Assembly: GCA_944326255.1 (NCBI GenBank)
Contig: CALVDG010000005.1
Location: 38,458-102,457, forward strand
Length of the DNA stretch: 64,000 nt
From: an uncultured Bacteroidales bacterium
GTDB taxonomy: Bacteria; Bacteroidota; Bacteroidia; Bacteroidales; UBA932
Direction: 5' to 3'
In this document: piece after piece, positions 61,992-64,000 of the stretch
Layout: the number at the start of each line of letters is the position of its first letter
How positions within the stretch are numbered: the first letter of the stretch is position 1
Made by a program: the position numbers and the translations under genes
The notes under the pieces: generated by a model
The model's database searches: none
Told to the model about the DNA's origin: nothing
What the model saw: only the letters and a program-made list of their open reading frames with translations

Positions 61992-63518
61992 ATGAGACGT
62001 ATTTTTCGAGAGACGGTGATGACGGTGGCGGTGCTGCTGATGGCGGCAGTGTCAGGGCAGCAGGGGCTGGCGGCGCAGGAGGCCGGCGGAAAGCAGGGCG
62101 GGGTGATGGAGCTGACGCTGGAGGGGGCGATGGAGCTGGCGTGCAGCCAGTCGGTGGATGCGGCGGTGGCGCTGAACCAGCTCAAGAGCGCGTACTGGCA
62201 GTTCCGTACCTACAAGGCGGAGCGGCTGCCGGAACTGGTGTTCAACGGTACTCTGCCGACATTCAACAATAACTACAATGCCTACCAGAATCCGGACGGC
62301 TCCTACGGTTATGTGCGGAGCAACTGGCTGGGCCTCAGCGGAGAACTGTCAGTGACGCAGAATATACCGTTTACAGGCGGTACGGTCTCGCTGAGCACCG
62401 GCCTGGACCTGACGCGGCAGCTGGGCAGCAACGGGTACAACGAGTTCATGGCGGCCCCCATTGCCCTGACATTCAACCAGCCGCTCTTTTCCGTCAATAC
62501 TTTCCGCTGGGACAAGAAGATAGAGCCGGTGCGCTATGCCGAGTCCCGGGCCGCCTACGACGAGAATATGGAGGCGGTCAAGATGAATACGATAAGTTAT
62601 TTCTTCAACTATATACTTGCGACTGAGAATCTTAAGATTGCCGGGCAGAACCTGGAGAACGCTGACCGGCTGTATGAGGTGGCGAAGGCCAGACGGGAGA
62701 TCGGCCAGATATCCGAGACCGAGCTGATGCAGCTGCGGCTGTCGGCCCTGCAGGCCAAGGCCAATGTGACCTCCTGCCGCAGTAATCTCAATTCCACTAT
62801 GTTTACGCTCCGGGCATTCCTCGGACTTTCCGAACAGGACACCATAGTGGCCGTGCTGCCCGAGGCCGTCCCGCTGCCGGCGCTCCGTTATGAGGACGTG
62901 CTGGACAAGGCGTTGGCCAACAGCTCATTTGCCCAGAACATCCAGCGCCGCAAGCTGGAGGCCGATTATGAAGTGGCCATAGCCAAGGGCCAGCGTTATC
63001 AGGTGGACCTCAATGTGACAGTCGGTTATTCCGGAGTGAACCGGGAGCTGGCCATAGCCTACAATGAGTCCAGGGATCAGGAAGTGGTCTCGGTCGGACT
63101 GTCGATTCCGATTCTGGACTGGGGCAAGCGCAAGGGACAGGTGCGCATGGCAGAGAGCAACCGCGACGTGGTACATTCCCAGCTGCAGCAGGAGGAACTG
63201 AATTTCAACCAGGACATCTTCCTGCTCACCGAGCAGTTCAACAACCAGGCCGGCCAGCTGGACCTCGCCCGGGAGTCCGACCGTGTCGCCTCGGCCCGCT
63301 ACCAGGCCTCCGTTGAGTCCTTCCTCATCGGCCGCATGAGCGTGCTCGAGCTCAACGATGCCCGCGATGCCAAGGATCTGGCCCGCCAGGACTATATCCA
63401 GCAGCTCTTTTACTACTGGTACTACTACTACGAGATCCGCTCCGTCACCCTCTGGGACTACGCCACCGGCACTCCCGTCCATTCCGATATCGATGCTATC
63501 CTCGCCGACGAAAAATAG
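61992..63518 (+). CDS. TolC-like outer-membrane efflux factor
   Basis: About 508 residues. ATG 61992 gives a signal peptide (MRRIFRETVMTVAVLLMAAV, cleavage near AAQ); ATG 61974 or GTG 61956 would add a low-complexity MTITIT stretch, and the GTG lies inside the inverted repeat. Two OEP repeats follow (LEGAMELACSQSVDAAVALN; coiled-coil near 205-260; LGLSEQDTIV; YRYEDV-like RYEDVLDKALANS; second coil near 400-470). It supplies the outer-membrane channel for the system encoded upstream. Confidence 0.92.
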   Translation: MRRIFRETVMTVAVLLMAAVSGQQGLAAQEAGGKQGGVMELTLEGAMELACSQSVDAAVALNQLKSAYWQFRTYKAERLPELVFNGTLPTFNNNYNAYQNPDGSYGYVRSNWLGLSGELSVTQNIPFTGGTVSLSTGLDLTRQLGSNGYNEFMAAPIALTFNQPLFSVNTFRWDKKIEPVRYAESRAAYDENMEAVKMNTISYFFNYILATENLKIAGQNLENADRLYEVAKARREIGQISETELMQLRLSALQAKANVTSCRSNLNSTMFTLRAFLGLSEQDTIVAVLPEAVPLPALRYEDVLDKALANSSFAQNIQRRKLEADYEVAIAKGQRYQVDLNVTVGYSGVNRELAIAYNESRDQEVVSVGLSIPILDWGKRKGQVRMAESNRDVVHSQLQQEELNFNQDIFLLTEQFNNQAGQLDLARESDRVASARYQASVESFLIGRMSVLELNDARDAKDLARQDYIQQLFYYWYYYYEIRSVTLWDYATGTPVHSDIDAILADEK

Positions 63519-63896
63519 TCAGCTACCATTTTGCATGGCGCGGCTTTGTTTGGAAATCTGGCACGGCGGGAGTTGAAAATATGGGCGGACGCTGGATTGA
63601 AAGGAAATTTTCCATAAATTTGTAGGATAAAATAAACACGTAACGAAGTAATAGAAAGCGGAGAAGTGTGGAAAAATTGTTGAGAATGTGGTTGTTACGC
63701 TACATTTCACTCTTAATGAAAGGCAGAAGGAATCCGTAATATAGAGTAATGATGCAAATGTTCAGTTACCACATCATTACCGAGTGATACAGTCAAAACG
63801 TGTTGCTAAGTGGCTATATTTCTGCAATTTGCATTATTTGTCATAACTGTCTGTAACTCACTATGAATTAATTTTGTAACCATAAAAAAGTGAGTT
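63519..63896. other. intergenic region before the integrase
   Basis: No gene is apparent. It contains TGGCACGGCGG at 63559, a second occurrence of the sequence at the sigma-54 promoter (54272), and TAATTTTG (63869-63876) as a possible -7 box. TAACTCACT (63854-63862) and AGTGAGTTA (63889-63897) form a perfect 9-bp inverted repeat reaching the integrase start. An attachment site may lie here but cannot be placed. Confidence 0.45.
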
Positions 63897-64000
63897 ATGC
63901 GAAGTACCTTTAAAGTATTATTTTACGTAAAGAAAGGTAGCGAGAAGCCTAATGGCAACCTGCCTTTGATGTGCCGCCTTACGGTGGACGGAGAAATCAA
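63897..64000 (+). CDS. tyrosine-recombinase integrase, N-terminal part only
   Basis: Translation from ATG 63897 gives MRSTFKVLFYVKKGSEKPNG followed by NLPLMCRLTVDGEIK, cut by the window edge. This pattern is the arm-binding N-terminus of Bacteroidota site-specific integrases found on conjugative transposons and other mobile elements. Only 34 codons are visible, so catalytic residues cannot be checked. It suggests a mobile element extends to the right. Confidence 0.8.
   Translation, partial: MRSTFKVLFYVKKGSEKPNGNLPLMCRLTVDGEI

Overview
The window comes from a member of the Bacteroidota, most likely a gut Bacteroidales. Promoters fit the Bacteroidota consensus (TTTG or TTG, 19-21 nt, TAnnTTTG), most clearly before rplP, before a nagB-like gene and before an ABC operon. 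Gene content agrees: DUF4270, DUF3098, DUF4294, DUF3109, a short starch-synthase protein, SusC-like barrels, and lipoproteins with K-(D/E)-(D/E) just after the lipidated Cys. Genus cannot be settled from sequence alone. No rRNA, tRNA or CRISPR array was seen.

Layout. 1-6.9 kb: a partial DUF4270 lipoprotein and a starch-synthase-like protein (-), then an envelope run ftsX-DUF3098-uppP-lpxH (+), then DUF4294 and a NagB/LmbE fusion (-). 7.1-17.9 kb: a long ribosomal operon that starts abruptly at rplP and runs through spc and alpha genes (rplP, rpmC, rpsQ, rplN, rplX, rplE, rpsN, rpsH, rplF, rplR, rpsE, rpmD, rplO, secY, map, infA, rpmJ, rpsM, rpsK, rpsD, rpoA, rplQ). The usual S10 genes before rplP are absent here. 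17.9-22.5 kb: a surface lipoprotein, gpmI, and a REP-associated Y1 transposase between two related palindromes. 22.5-28.8 kb: a cobalamin riboswitch and a four-gene vitamin B12 surface operon (BtuB-like receptor, BtuG-like propeller, BtuH-like protein, PKD-type lipoprotein). 28.8-34.3 kb (-): an Rpn-family protein, a GH29 fucosidase, and a type II restriction-modification pair wedged between thiL-like and fucosidase genes. 34.4-43.4 kb: TlpA-like lipoprotein, lone sufB, U32 peptidase and TPR protein (-), an M16 homologue without its zinc motif, and DUF3109.

43.4-49.6 kb (-) is one transcription unit: ABC ATPase, membrane protein, GntR/YtrA regulator, outer-membrane barrel, TrmN6, small barrel. 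A palindromic operator lies at its start site. 50.0-63.5 kb is a regulated export module. A sensor kinase and NtrC-type regulator (-) sit behind an AAA/DUF4143 gene. Divergent from them runs a MacB-like tripartite system: HlyD adaptor, ATPase, one full-length permease, a second permease split into two ORFs, and a TolC-like factor. A sigma-54-type promoter with an upstream palindrome before the adaptor gene links the regulator to this operon. The last 104 bases begin a tyrosine-recombinase integrase, so a mobile element probably starts at the right edge.

Most worth following: the sigma-54-linked export operon with its split permease and internal palindromic elements; the Y1 transposase with its palindromes; a family of about 120-bp hairpin repeats inside two operons; the broken S10 cluster; and three enzyme homologues with altered key residues or insertions (M16, NagB-like, histidine kinase).
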